A DNA stretch of 64,000 nucleotides, from positions 1-64,000 of the forward strand of contig CAICTM010000304.1 of NCBI GenBank assembly GCA_903772945.1, read 5' to 3'. A model generated the notes under the pieces. It was not told where the DNA came from and made no database searches. It was given only the letters and a program-made list of their open reading frames with translations. This document shows positions 31,905 through 43,220 of the stretch, one piece after another (within the stretch, counting starts at the first letter, position 1; the number at the start of each line of letters is the position of its first letter). The position numbers and the translations under genes were made by a program. The stretch comes from Seminavis robusta. Its lineage: Eukaryota > Bacillariophyta > Bacillariophyceae > Naviculales > Naviculaceae.

Positions 31905-34900
31905 ATGCCCACCATGAAGACTTCTGTCGGAGCCATCGTTCTCCTTCTATCAGCATGGTCGCCTGGGGCCCTAGCCGAGAAAACGCTTCAGAGACAGCGC
32001 TCTGGTAGGGGAATTGAGGACTATGGTATTCCTGATATCCTCGCTGACGCCAAGATTTCAGGAGAAGAACAGGCGCTATGGCAAAGGATTTTGGAGGACA
32101 CAGGCATGAGTTTGCCTCCCACAGGTACGCTCGCAGAACACGAAATGATCTGCAGATGAAGCAGAAAGCAGCTTGCGATGTTGGTTATCTCACGTTATCT
32201 TTGTCATCTTTACTTCCCTGTCCATCCTATGCACCCCAAAGGCCCTCCCCGTCCAAAGCCAACTACTAGACCAACAAAGGCTCCAACAACGAAAGCACCA
32301 GTGCCACGCCCTACGGATCCTCCTGTCACACCAGAAACACCACGTCCGACGCCAAAACCAACAGGTGCTCCCACGCCAATGCCAACAAAGGCTCCGGTGC
32401 CCGATCCAACACCCAAGCCCACACCCAAGCCCACACCCATTCCAACGAAGCAGCCAACCCCAGCACCCACCACCCAACCTGTTCCTGATCCAACACCAGA
32501 TCCGACACCATTCCCAACCAAAAAACCCACCCCTAATCCTACACCCAGGCCTACAAAAGCACCAACTAAATCACCAACTAAAGCACCAGTGCCTGATCCA
32601 ACCCCAAATCCTACCCCAATTCCTACCAAATCTCCAACACCATTCCCCACAACGCAACCTGTGCCTGCCCCAACCCCAGTTCCGACGCCACTGCCAACTG
32701 TTCCCCCAACCAAATCACCAACTAAAGCACCAACACCTGTACCAACTGCACCTCCCACGCCTGCTCCGGTCACACCAGCCCCCGTTACACCAGCCCCCGT
32801 TACACCAGCCCCCGTTACACCAGCCCCCGTTACACCGCCCCCGTTACACCGCCCCCGTTACACCGCCCCCGTTACACCTGCCCCCGTAACCCTGCCCCCG
32901 ACACCTGCCCCCGTAATCCTGCTCCGTAACTCCTGCTCCCGTCACACCTGCCCCTGTCACGCCTGCCCCGGTCCCTGTCACACCTGCCCGGTCCCTGCCA
33001 CACCTGCCCCTGTCCCTGCCACACCTGCCCCAGTCCCTGCCACACCTGCTCCGGTCCCTGCCACACCTGCCCCTGTCCCTGCCACACCTGCCCCGGTCCC
33101 TGTCACACCTGCCCCGGTCCCTGCCACACCGGCTCCGGTCCCTGCAACACCCGCCCCGGTCCCTGCCACACCGGCTCCGGTCCCTGCCACACCTGCCCCG
33201 GTCCCTGCCACACCGCTCCGGTCCCTGCCACACCTGCCCCGGCCCTGCCACACCGCCCCGGTCCCTGTCACACCTGCTCCGGTCCCTGCCACAGCTCCCC
33301 CAGGAAATGATGTTAGAGCTATTGTTCAACCTGTTGCACTTCAAGGAGGTGCTGAATGGGAAAACCCTGAAAACTACCAGGCAAAAGCTATCACATGGCT
33401 TGAAACTGATGCCTTCTCAGCAACTCTATCGGATGCCCGGATTCAACAAAGGTATGCTCTGGCCTGCATCTACTATGCTACCTATGCAGTTAGAACAGTC
33501 TATACTGTAGTGGAACCGCGGGGATGGATTGATTCAACTGGCTGGATCACTGATGTGGATGAGTGCACTTGGTTTGGGCTCACATGTAATGCCAACTCGG
33601 AGGTTGAAAAGATTGTGTTGGTAAGTCTTCTCATGCAGAGGTTTGTTGTTGATGTATCATGAAAGATGCCACACATTGATTTCTCACTACTCGGCAACCA
33701 AATTGACAGGCTTCCAATCGCATCACAGGAACATTCCCTGCAGAGACCACAATCATGGCATCATCCATCAATCGCATTGACCTGTTTAGGAATTCTGTCT
33801 ACAACAGTGGGGATGAGGGTAATGCATGGCTAGGGCAGCTTACAAACCTGAGAGAACTTTTCTATGGGCAGACAAACTTTGAGTACAATGGAGTTCCTCC
33901 TCAGATTGCTCAGCTGACCAACCTAGTGGAATTTGATTGTTCCTTCACGCTATACTTTGGTCCCCTTCTTGGCTCCACTTTTGCACCACTTCAAAGCCTT
34001 GGTAAGATCTCATGGCAGATGAGCTTCCAGTTCTGACTGTACCTCAACGTAGCTGACGTGCCTTGTTTTGTGGCTTCTTGCAGAATACCTTGTGCTGAGT
34101 GGAAATGCTTATAACACTTCCATCCCTGTTGAAATTGGCAATCTTCCAAATCTTCGTAAGTTGCCTTTGATACTATCAAACTTCCCTGGATATTCTCCAA
34201 ACCAGCTCTCTTACATCGCTTGGTGCTTTTCCATTGCAGAGTTCCTTTACGTGCAGAATGCATTTGTAGATGGTGACTTGTCATTCATGGAACCAATGCA
34301 ATCGATTGGTAAGCACAGTTCCCAAACTGGGACTTTTAACGCTTGTTAACATTTTTTGAGAGAGATTGTACTAACAATTGGTTCCTTGGTACTTGCAACT
34401 GCAGTGGAATGCTGGGTTGACCAGAATCCAGGCTTGGGCGGGACTATTCCAACAACCATGGGCAATGTTCAATCACTCCGTAAGTCAGAGTAATATTCTT
34501 GTTTCTTTGATTGGTTGCCTGGATGTTTCTTCTTCTGCTCATGACTCTCCTTGCTGCACAGAGAGTTGGTCAATAACCAGGTGTGGATTCAATGGCCCTA
34601 TCCCTTCAGAGCTAGGAAATCTGAGGAACATGGGTAAGTCATGTGACGTCCATGCAAGTGTTATGGATGATTCTTGCTGTCTCAACAGCTGACACTTCCT
34701 TTGTTTGGCAATTGTGAAGTGCGAATGTGGCTTTATGATAACATGTTTACAGGAACTGTTCCAATTGAACTGGGAAATTTGTTCAAGCTGCAGACTTTGG
34801 AGCTGGAAGAGAACCTTCTTACTGGAGTGATGCCGGAAGACATATGTCTGAACCGAAATCCACTTGGTTTGCTTCAAGTGTTGGAGGCTGACTGTGGTGG

Positions 34901-35036
34901 AGCCGTTCCAGAAATTCAATGTGATTGTTGCACGTGCTGTGAAAATTGCCTCCCAGCACTTGGAAGACTTCAATCGATGAGCCGAATGAACGTACCGGAG
35001 TCACTATTGGACTATGAAATGGCCACTGAACCATAG
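31905..35036 (+). CDS. Secreted proline-threonine-rich leucine-rich-repeat protein
   Basis: Eight exons (31905-32124, 32242-33620, 33710-34001, 34084-34155, 34240-34308, 34405-34479, 34562-34633, 34720-35036) encode 831 residues, and all junctions close in frame. A signal peptide is followed by a PT-rich linker (PTPKPTPKPT, then APVTP and APVPATP repeats; about residues 75-430). Next comes a cap domain (AKAITWLETDAF, RYALACIYYAT, DECTWFGLTCN), which resembles the N-terminal LRR cap of plant receptor proteins. Plant-type LRRs follow (IPVEIGNLPNL, IPSELGNLRNM, VPIELGNLFKL). The end is cysteine-rich (CDCCTCCENC). No membrane span is seen after the LRRs, so it is probably secreted or wall-bound. 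Four consecutive exons each encode exactly one repeat. Confidence 0.9.
32763..33300 (+). repeat. GC-rich coding tandem repeats (APVTP, then APVPATP)
   Basis: A 15-base unit (APVTP) runs from 32763 to about 32880. A 21-base unit (APVPATP) runs from about 32985 to 33300. In between and near 33205-33250 the frame slips out of the motif (giving SCSRHTCPCHACPG or LRSLPHLPRPCH) and then returns, so the gene stays open. Confidence 0.85.
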
Positions 35037-35524
35037 TGCGGGGTGCACCACCGGTGAGCCCAACTGACTTCCCGTTTGGTTCGGTTCGGTCCTTAGTGTT
35101 CTTGGGCGCTTGGCATGCTGCTGCTGCCTACATGCATGCAATCTTCTGCGAACGAGCATTCATCAGACCTGACATCAACATCAAGCACACATATCTATTG
35201 CATATTGAAAACGAAAGACACATAGGCTAGTGGCCATATTAACTTAGACCCCAGTGTGTTATGATCTAATATATGGAGTTCTGTATGTTGGGGGTGGCGC
35301 GTTCGTTCGTCTGTGTATGAGGGGATGCAATCCCGTACCTGTATAATCTCGTGGTGGAACAAGAGGAAACCGGTTTATGCACCTGTAGAGCTGGTAGAGA
35401 CAGAAAATGGCCAAGAGTAACTTGGACCTCTGGCTAGCTACTGTAGGGCTTATGATCTTCTATCTCGTCTGTGTATGTGGCCCACCAGGGTGAACGAGTC
35501 CATGCATTCACTCGCTGTCTGTCC
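35037..35524. other. Convergent intergenic spacer
   Basis: A spacer of 488 bases between the 3' ends of the LRR and the C2/U-box genes; nothing recognised. Confidence 0.45.
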
Positions 35525-37271
35525 TCAATCAATTGATCCTTCCGGTTGTGGGGTAGTGGCATTGTCTCTGACTGCTTCGGCTTGCTCGCGCAGCGACGAA
35601 AGCAGGCCGTAATTAGGCACCAATTGCTTGTGCAGAAGAATAGACCCTGTCAGAGGCGACTTGTCACTCGTCTGAAGCCACCTCTCAATAGCAGCGCGCT
35701 CGTAAGTGTGCCCATCACCCTGTGAGTGGCAGCGGCAGAGAGGAGAGTCAGTTTCCAATCGATAATGGGTTTTTTCGTTTTTGCATCACCACTTTCATAC
35801 AACTAGCCCGAGAACTTACCGCTACTACAGGATCAATCATGGGTTCACCAGTAATTGGGCAACATGGCATATTTGGAAGCGCAGCTTTGTCATGACTATT
35901 TGCACTCGGAGTCGGTGCATATGCTGCTGTGGCTCCTGTCTCTGGCGAAAAGGTGTTCTCGGCCGGGGAAGTATTGCCCGCGGTTTCGTTTGCAGTGTCG
36001 TTGTTGTTCGACAGTTCCAGGTTGGCCATGCTGCCTTCCCCGCCAGGATTGAACCGTCCATCCCAGTTGGTCGCAAAGGCCACATCTTCGACCGCCGTGT
36101 CAAGTCCGTGTTCTAGCCACCTGTTGATTAGGTGTGCTCCTCCTTGGATTGTGCTGGCCCCAATTGTAAGCAGACCCTCTTCTGGAAGTTTCTCCACTGC
36201 TTGTTGGACCGTCCCAACCAATGGCGAATGTGCCAATCGTTCTGTAATCGATTGCCATTCTTCTTTGCAGACCTCTACCGCGCCGTGCTTTCGATCAACG
36301 CAAATCACCATGTTTTTGTGGCACAGGAACGAGCAGATCCAACCTTCTTGGCTGGTATACCCCAGGAGTATTCGATCCTCATCCACTACTCCCTGTACTG
36401 TGTATGTCTGTCCTGGCACCAAAGGGAACAGATCTGCGGGATGGCAAAAGCGTGTAAACTGGACCTTATCACCAACACTAGGTGAAACGTCAGTTGGCTC
36501 GTACTCCACATTGACGCGTATTGACCCAGATGCAGCTGAAAGAGGCAACCAAGAGTCGAGTATTGGCTTTTTCCCAGTAAGGAGTGGGGTGAGATCAACA
36601 GAAGCCACACCCAAAAACTCGTCATCCGAATCCCCCGACATGGCATTGCCTTTGGAAGGGTTATATTTTTTGTTGTTTCCTCTCTCATCTGCTGAGAATA
36701 GCGCAACCGTCAAAATTGGACGTGGAATGTCGAGCGAAGCACAGCCATCAGCGAGGTTTTTTGGTGGTTGTATTGGAGGTGTTTCGTCGATTGGTGGTTC
36801 CGCATCTTTTGTGTTGTCCGCTGTTGGGGGTTTCGTACATGTAGCTTTGGCATGAGGGTGTGTCACATTGGAAAGAGGCAGCGCCACATCCATGAACATG
36901 GTTTCTCCTCGTGGCCAAACAGGATCCAGAGTGTCATGTAGGTTGGACGTTCGCTGAGTGCTGCAGCCAAAATTGACCGATGCATAAGGATTGGCGGAAC
37001 CTTTCCCTCCTCCAAACAAGAAATCCCCCAGGCCACCACCATTCGATGCTGCTGGCAAGTCTCGAGCAGCCACAACCCGGACTATCAAAGTTCCCAGAAT
37101 GTAGAGGGGATCGTGTTCCAGGAATGGATCTTCATCGTTGTCCAGAGACTTGCCCTTCTTCGTACTCTTCTTCAAAGATGTCGGCTTCTCGGGCTCCGTA
37201 AAAAGATTGTCATAAAAGTCGGCATCGTCGAGATTTCCCTTTCCTCCAGCACCAGAAGCACTCTTCTGCAT
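35525..37271 (-). CDS. C2 domain plus U-box protein
   Basis: Two exons, 35820-37271 and 35525-35719, with a 100-base intron, encode 548 residues from the ATG at 37271. The frame stays open to an ATG at 37514, giving 629, but the extra part looks less protein-like. Residues 53-250 form a C2-like domain: GTLIVRVVAARDLPA, NPYASVNFG, TLDPVWPRGE, then, after an insert, LTVALFSADE, DEFLGVASVDL and DSWLPL. The middle region (about 260-400) is unassigned. The C-terminus is a U-box split by the intron: CCPITGEPMIDPVV then GDGHTYERAAIERWLQ and SPLTG. U-boxes recruit ubiquitin-conjugating enzymes, and C2 domains usually bind membranes, often with calcium. A membrane-recruited E3 ligase is a reasonable inference. 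Confidence 0.8.
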
Positions 37272-37775
37272 TGTTGCAGTACGATATGCAACGGTTGCAA
37301 AGTGGTTGATCTCTTGATTGTTGGTCAAGACCCAATGAAGGCAGAAGGTAGACGGCTTTTGACGGCTCTGTCGCCATTTTTGGGACAAGCGAGAGACCAA
37401 CTGGTCGCCTCGAATCTTGGTTCTTTCCAGGAGGAGAAAAAAAAGAGGGGAGGAGGGTTTGAAAGATCCGATGACCTTTCCCGTCGCATCATCATCAGGT
37501 ACTATATCCTCCATGGAGTACCACTAACAACTCTAGTCCCAGACGACGTTCTTTATGAGTCATTTCTAAGGTTAAAGCCTACACTCAGTTTGACAGACCC
37601 ATTCCAACGTCAAATTTCTAAGTCGTTCCGTGAAAAAAGTTACTTAGAGCACGGATTATTCGTACCCCAACCTTAGATTTCACCCCCCAACCCTAACTTG
37701 GTTTCGCACCACCGGAAGTTGCTCCAGCGTGGAGTATCTCCACAAAACCAATGCTATCCATCAAGCCAAATCAAG
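37272..37775. other. Spacer between divergent genes
   Basis: Separates the C2/U-box gene from the transposase gene. It may include an N-terminal extension of the former, open to 37514, and the left end of the transposable element. I could not define a terminal inverted repeat. Confidence 0.4.
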
Positions 37776-40700
37776 ATGACGAAGAGTGTAAAGACGAAAC
37801 CAAAACAGCTTGGGGAATCGCAATGGCGCTTTGTACAGAAGACACGCTCAGGGATTGACAATGATCCCAGGAGGTTCTTCAAAGCACATAATTGGAGATT
37901 AATAAGCCCCACCACCGGCGGACGATTCGACAGCTCCATCCTCGATCAAAAGGCGAAGAAAACCACCGTCGATCATTTCTACATTAAACCAGTGGCGGCT
38001 TGGGTACCCCATCAACTTGTGCCTAACCATGTGCCATGCTGCCCCCACTGCAAGGTTCGAGATCACGTAGACACTGTGAAAGCGCGATGGGTGAATTGCC
38101 CCAAGGTTCTTTTTGGCACCTCCCGAATCCGCTACTTGGATACAGTGTTATACCCATGCATGAAGTGCGGCAGGAGATTTGCGGGGTATAACAAGAAGTC
38201 AATGCAGCTGGATTCTTCACTGTACTATGGGTTCTTCACTTTCTATTTGGGGCATGGATTTGCGGTAGATGAGGATCTCCACCGTCTAATCATTGAGAGT
38301 GCCAACAAGGAAGCCACTGCCACGATATTCAAGAAGCTCAGGAGGATGGCGTATGATGCGTATTACGAAGACCACCAGCTCTATTTGACAGCTCTTGGTC
38401 TAGACAAAATCCGCCCCAAGAAGAAACAGAAGACAATAGAGGATCATGTTACCAAACATCATGATTCGAATTTACAGAGACTGTTGAATAGGAGAAATCA
38501 GACATCTACAGATTTAAGGAAGGCCCGTCTATCCTACGAAGCTGCCAAGAGCAAAGCCAACGCTGATTACTCCTTCAAGCATATGCTGTCGGCAAAGGAC
38601 AACCACAATGTGCATGGCCAAAGAAACTTTCTTCCCGGTTTGGGTAGTACTAAAATCCGCCGGTTAATTTCAAGTGGCATTGACTCCACCCATGAACTAA
38701 TGGCGGTGAACCCTCGAGACTACCCACAGCTGAAGCCTCTGAAAAACTGGAAGCTCCTTGTTTTGAATTATTACGAGAACCTGAGGGCTGATGCAACCGC
38801 CAAGGATTCTGCTGTGGACTCAGCCATTAACCGGTACAATGAGGCCACCGATGAATTGTTGCAGTACCAAGAGGAACAGGGCGATGAACAAGAACCTGAA
38901 GACCCAGCAGGGGAAGCCCAAGATGTTCTTGTTCCCTTTTCCAAATTTGGCGACAAGCACAAGTACAACGGTCGTGTCATTTCCAAGTACCGAATTGATA
39001 GTCTGGTGTCTTCAGTCTTCAACCATCGAAAATGCTTCCAGGAAGAGAAGATGCGTGGCTTAACAGCGGAGTTACTGAAGGTCGACTTCAATTATAAGTT
39101 GGCCAAGAAGATTCGGGTGTGGACGAAACAAGGGCAAAGCTTTGGGCCGTATCAGTGTATTGTCACGGTACAAAATGAGGATGGGCTCACTGTCTTCTGG
39201 AAGGCACTCAAACACTCTGAATCATTTTCAGAAATTGAGACTGACTTGATACGACTTCGAGATCGATTGAATCGCAACAGAGTGGCGGCACAAAGAGCCA
39301 ATGTGGCCGCTCAACCAGAACAGCAACATGACGACATTGATGAGAGTGCTCAAGCCGTTAAGGTCGTTTATGTTGACAACTGTTGCAATGTGAGGAATAT
39401 ATTGCTGCGAATATTCCCCTCAACACTTGTTCTGTTGGATCCCTTTCACTGGCTGAAGCGATGGAATGACTTAATGGTTGATTCGTCTTCTGCTCAAGCT
39501 GGTATTTGCAGAGGCCTCATGAGCAGAGCTTTGTTCAATGTTCAACCCGGTGAATATGAGCGGGCAAAGGAGAAGTTGGAGAGAAAGCTGAAACGGGATC
39601 CCACTGTTCGCGAAATCCTGAAAGAGTCTAACTCTGTTATTCCCCCACCTGATGTTCTCCGCAAGAACATAGAGGCTGTTCTGCAGTATCTACAGACAAA
39701 AGACAGTGAAACAATGCAGTCACTTGCAACAAGACAAGAGAGCGACACTTCCCCAAGGCCGAAGTTGTTTATGAAGAGCTGGAAATTCCAAGAGGTGGTT
39801 CGTAAACAGTTGCACCATGTTGATACCGGTTGCCTCAGCGATCCGCCATCTTCACTTGTCAATCTCTTCAGAAGGAACACTGTGACAGATGTCACTTATG
39901 TGGCAAGAGGAACCAACACCAATGAACGTGACAACCTCGATTTGGCCACTGACATCCTGTCGGCAACTCACATTGGTAAGGCCTTCGCTTCAACTTGATG
40001 CATATTGTGTGATCCCGCTTGCTCATTTTTCCTTTTGTTTTCAAGGTATCCAAAGGGGCGAACGGCTTATGTGTTGTTTCTTTGAAGAAAAGAACGATAG
40101 AAAAGCGGTAATCCGACTTGGCGCTACTGACTATGGCACTGTACATACTGAGAAGTTGCTTCTACTGAACAGTTATGCTGCCAGGGTTGGATTTAAGGAA
40201 AGCCAGCTTCCATACAAGGTTCCATCGCCCTCAAAGGCTACCAATGACACTAGCGAGTACATGGGTTTCAACTATGAGCCAGTGGAATTGGCGGAAGTGT
40301 CCAATCCTACAGACAATACAGTGACCGACTACGATGGAGAGGATCTCACTGAAGAGCAGATAGTGGAGGCCGACGATGACGAAGAGATAGTGCCACAGGA
40401 GCAACGTGATTTAGAGAAGGTTTTGGGCGATGTGTTAGGTGACGATTTGGATATTGAGGTTTTCGGTACTGAAGAAGAGTACTTGTCTGCTACTGCTGCC
40501 GACAATCGCCGAATTGAGGAGAATGCTCGCTTAATCAGATCTGGTGAGGCAGCCGACAACAGTGATAGGATCAACAGGAAAGCAATCGAGCAGGAAATCA
40601 ACCGTCTGCTACCTTCTAACCATGGCAGAGAGTCCACCCTTGAAACCTTCCGACGACTTACAAGCAAATGTGAGTGGATTCCTTTTCGCTCCCCTGACAG

Positions 40701-41527
40701 CTCCACAGCAGCAAGCGAAATAGACAAGGCAGAGGCTGATCTCTACAGCGAATGGGTAGAGAGGTATGATCGTGGTGTATCTGCTGGCGCAAGATCTTTC
40801 AAGGCATTCGAGAGAGATTGGAATGCAGAAGTCACAAGGCGCTTTAAGTTGTGGAGCAGTGAAGGTGATGATAATGGAATTGTCCAAATAAGGTACAAGA
40901 GTCGGCTGCTTTTACAGCGGCACTATGACAAAGTGCAAGAGTTGGCGAGCTTACAAGCCAGAGCTCCAGTTGTTGACGACGCTGCTCGACAAAGACTGGA
41001 TCAACAACTGCGAGATTCGCGACGTTCAATTGCCCCTCCACCAGAGGCCCATGACACTCACCCACCAAGATATCTCAATACCGGATTGACACCTTTGGGC
41101 AATCCAACCACTCTGAATGCTGAGGTTGTCGCTGGTGGTGTTCGTGCCGGAAATGCTGACAGCACCCCTTATCGTGTGCTGATAACAACCATACCCGGCG
41201 TTGCACCACCACGGCCAACACGGCAGAGATTCAAAAGCAGGAAATATTGCCGCAAGTGTGGATTCCTCAAGAAAGACCATGCTATTGTTCATGAGGGAGT
41301 AGCGGCAACATGTACAAGGGACTATTGTGGTAGATGCCGGCAACTAGACAAGTTCCACAACAATGGTTTTGGGCAGTTCTGTGACAAAGCGATCCACCCA
41401 ATGCAAGCCTCTACTGTGGCTGAGTGGTATGAGACTGTGGTAAGTGGCTCACTACTATTGTTACTATTTCACTACTTGGATAACAAATACCAACACTTTC
41501 TTTTCCTCTTTCAATTTCCAGCACTAG
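37776..41527 (+). CDS. DUF6729/DDE-like transposase, apparently intact
   Basis: Three exons (37776-39975, 40046-41439, 41522-41527) encode 1199 residues with every junction in frame. The start is the ATG at 37776; the open frame above it lacks one. Residues 70-150 match the DUF6729 pattern: WVPHQLVPNHVPCCPHC, then a distant YPCMKCGRRF, a zinc-binding pair. About residues 525-565 hold VVYVDNCC and LVLLDPFHWLKRW, the two aspartate-bearing segments expected of an RNase H-fold DDE transposase. The third acid is not identified. The C-terminus has a zinc-ribbon-like YCRKCGFLKKDH with CTRDYCGRC. Families with DUF6729 plus this core occur as DNA transposons in fungi, fish and algae. Because the frame is intact it may be recent or domesticated. 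Introns are 70 and 82 bases. Confidence 0.7.
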
Positions 41528-42152
41528 TAACCGGCTCAGGTCCATCTCCAAACATCCAAGGCTGTTCATGAGTTTCGAGGACTCCATTCATATGGATGTG
41601 GTTGATGCAGCCCTCCACATACTCATCAGACATACAGGCAAGCTGCTTGAAAGTCCAGGAGGTCCCATCATTGTAGTTCCTGTCAAAGAAGTCATTCCAA
41701 GCCTCACAGATCATCTTCTGTTCACTAGAGCACCTACCAAAGGCAGTGACACACATCTCTTTCACCAGCCACCAGATACACTCCTTGTACATGTTCTTTT
41801 CCTCAACTGCATGAGGGAAGCTCACAATGTCATTGCAGGTGCCAATGACATTCTGGTACCAGTCAACACTCCTCTCAATTCCCCAAAAATGCATGGTGTC
41901 CATGATGGCATCCATCTTGGGAGTCACAACTTTGGCCCTTCCACTAATGATGAGTTGTTCAAGGATGGGTCCCTCAAAGCAAGTTATGGGCACACAATAC
42001 ACAGGCAAATAGTCAAGGCGCTCCTGGTGACTCTCCTCCAACAATACATACTTAAGCTGAATGCTGTTTCGGGTAGCCTTCAGTTCATTGAAAGGGTAGT
42101 AAGGCACAGTAAACAGGAAGTTTGAAAAAGCTGCACTAGTGTTGAACCTCAT
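41511..42152 (-). CDS. Orphan ORF convergent with the transposase
   Basis: A 213-residue open frame with an ATG at 42152, rich in aromatic and cysteine residues (WYQNVIGTCNDIVSF, MYKECIWWLVKEMC, ACMSDEYVEGC). It has no signal peptide or membrane span. Its 3' end overlaps the last 17 bases of the transposase gene. Composition is protein-like throughout, so I think it is real, possibly a second gene of the same element. I recognise no family. Confidence 0.5.
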   Translation of the reverse strand: MRFNTSAAFSNFLFTVPYYPFNELKATRNSIQLKYVLLEESHQERLDYLPVYCVPITCFEGPILEQLIISGRAKVVTPKMDAIMDTMHFWGIERSVDWYQNVIGTCNDIVSFPHAVEEKNMYKECIWWLVKEMCVTAFGRCSSEQKMICEAWNDFFDRNYNDGTSWTFKQLACMSDEYVEGCINHIHMNGVLETHEQPWMFGDGPEPVTSAGN

Positions 42153-43220
42153 AGTAATGTAGTTGTAGTTGTTCTTTTTAAAGACTTGACGACTTTCAAT
42201 GACTCGACGGAGATCCGAATTGTGAGCTCTTGACTTTGCCTTCCGAAGAGGTACCGCGCACCAATGCCGCGGACTTAAGTAGCCTCCTCAACGGCATTTG
42301 ATTCTTGTAACGCATAACTCCCTAATTTTTGAATCACTATGTAGAATTGTACTGACGCTCAACTTACTTAGGCAAACTGGTGTCATATAAAAATTTCTGT
42401 ACTATTATACAAGACCTGTACTCTCGCAGACCGACCAACCAACTCCAGCAGATCCGTGTGATTGCGCTTCGTGACGTCGTCGTTTTCTCCTTTCTTTGTG
42501 TGTCAGTATTTGCTCTAAATACCGTCTGGGTCAAAAACAGCATTAGAAGACACCCAGCTACGTTCCCGCCTGTAGCGTGCCGTACCAGTACCAGTAGCTG
42601 CAGCAACAACAACTCCAGTTCCAACCAACCAGGGCTTCACAAAGCATGCTACTATTAGCCTGGACGAACTCGATAATCCAAAACCTTTTACTATTTTATT
42701 TTAAAAGGCCGTCCCCCTTGCCCATCTCAAAGGTTCCGCTCCTGGTCACACTTCCGGGCTAGTTGCAGGCCAAACTGTAGGCACACACTTGTACCATCGC
42801 CTGGGCCTGTGAAAAGGAGGGTGGCTGATAGCTCGTTCAGTTCCATCACCTCTGTTTGCGTGTTTCCCCTGTCCCTGCTGGCAAGATGAGCTTCCACTGC
42901 TCCATCTAGGATGCTGATGGTACACTTGCACTACTATTTCCACCAATTTGATCGTCCTACCCCATTTCCCGACCTGACTCCTTCTGCCCCCTACGTGTAT
43001 TTCTCCCGAAGCCTTAACGCCCCCTCAAACTACAGGTGGCCCACCATGCCCCATTCGCTCCTTAAGCATTTATCTACATGTAGTTCTTATTTCCGCAGCT
43101 TGTGTAGACCTTAGTTTGGTGCTTAGTTACGGAGTCATGGCGGTTTGACTTTGTCAGGGTTTCAAGGGGCATCAATGCATCAAACTGGTTCAAAAAAGGA
43201 AGGATGCACAAGAAACTGCA
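42153..43220. other. Intergenic, nothing recognised
   Basis: About 1.07 kb. It holds the likely right end of the transposable element (an AACTTACTTAGGCA near 42360 resembles the inverted-repeat end at 31236-31250) and simple ACCAGTACCAG words. No gene is supported. Confidence 0.4.

Noticed and set aside
32190-33344. Long minus-strand and alternative-frame ORFs over the proline-rich repeat
   Set aside because: GC-rich tandem repeats without stops give open frames in several phases. Only the plus-strand PT frame joins a signal peptide and an LRR domain.
37272-37514. An N-terminal extension of the C2/U-box protein from an ATG at 37514
   Set aside because: It is open and possible, but its composition is poor and a good start context exists at 37271. 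I left it out of the model.
37500-42400. Terminal inverted repeats of the DUF6729 element
   Set aside because: I compared both flanks by eye and found only a weak TTACTTAG similarity. No ends can be stated.
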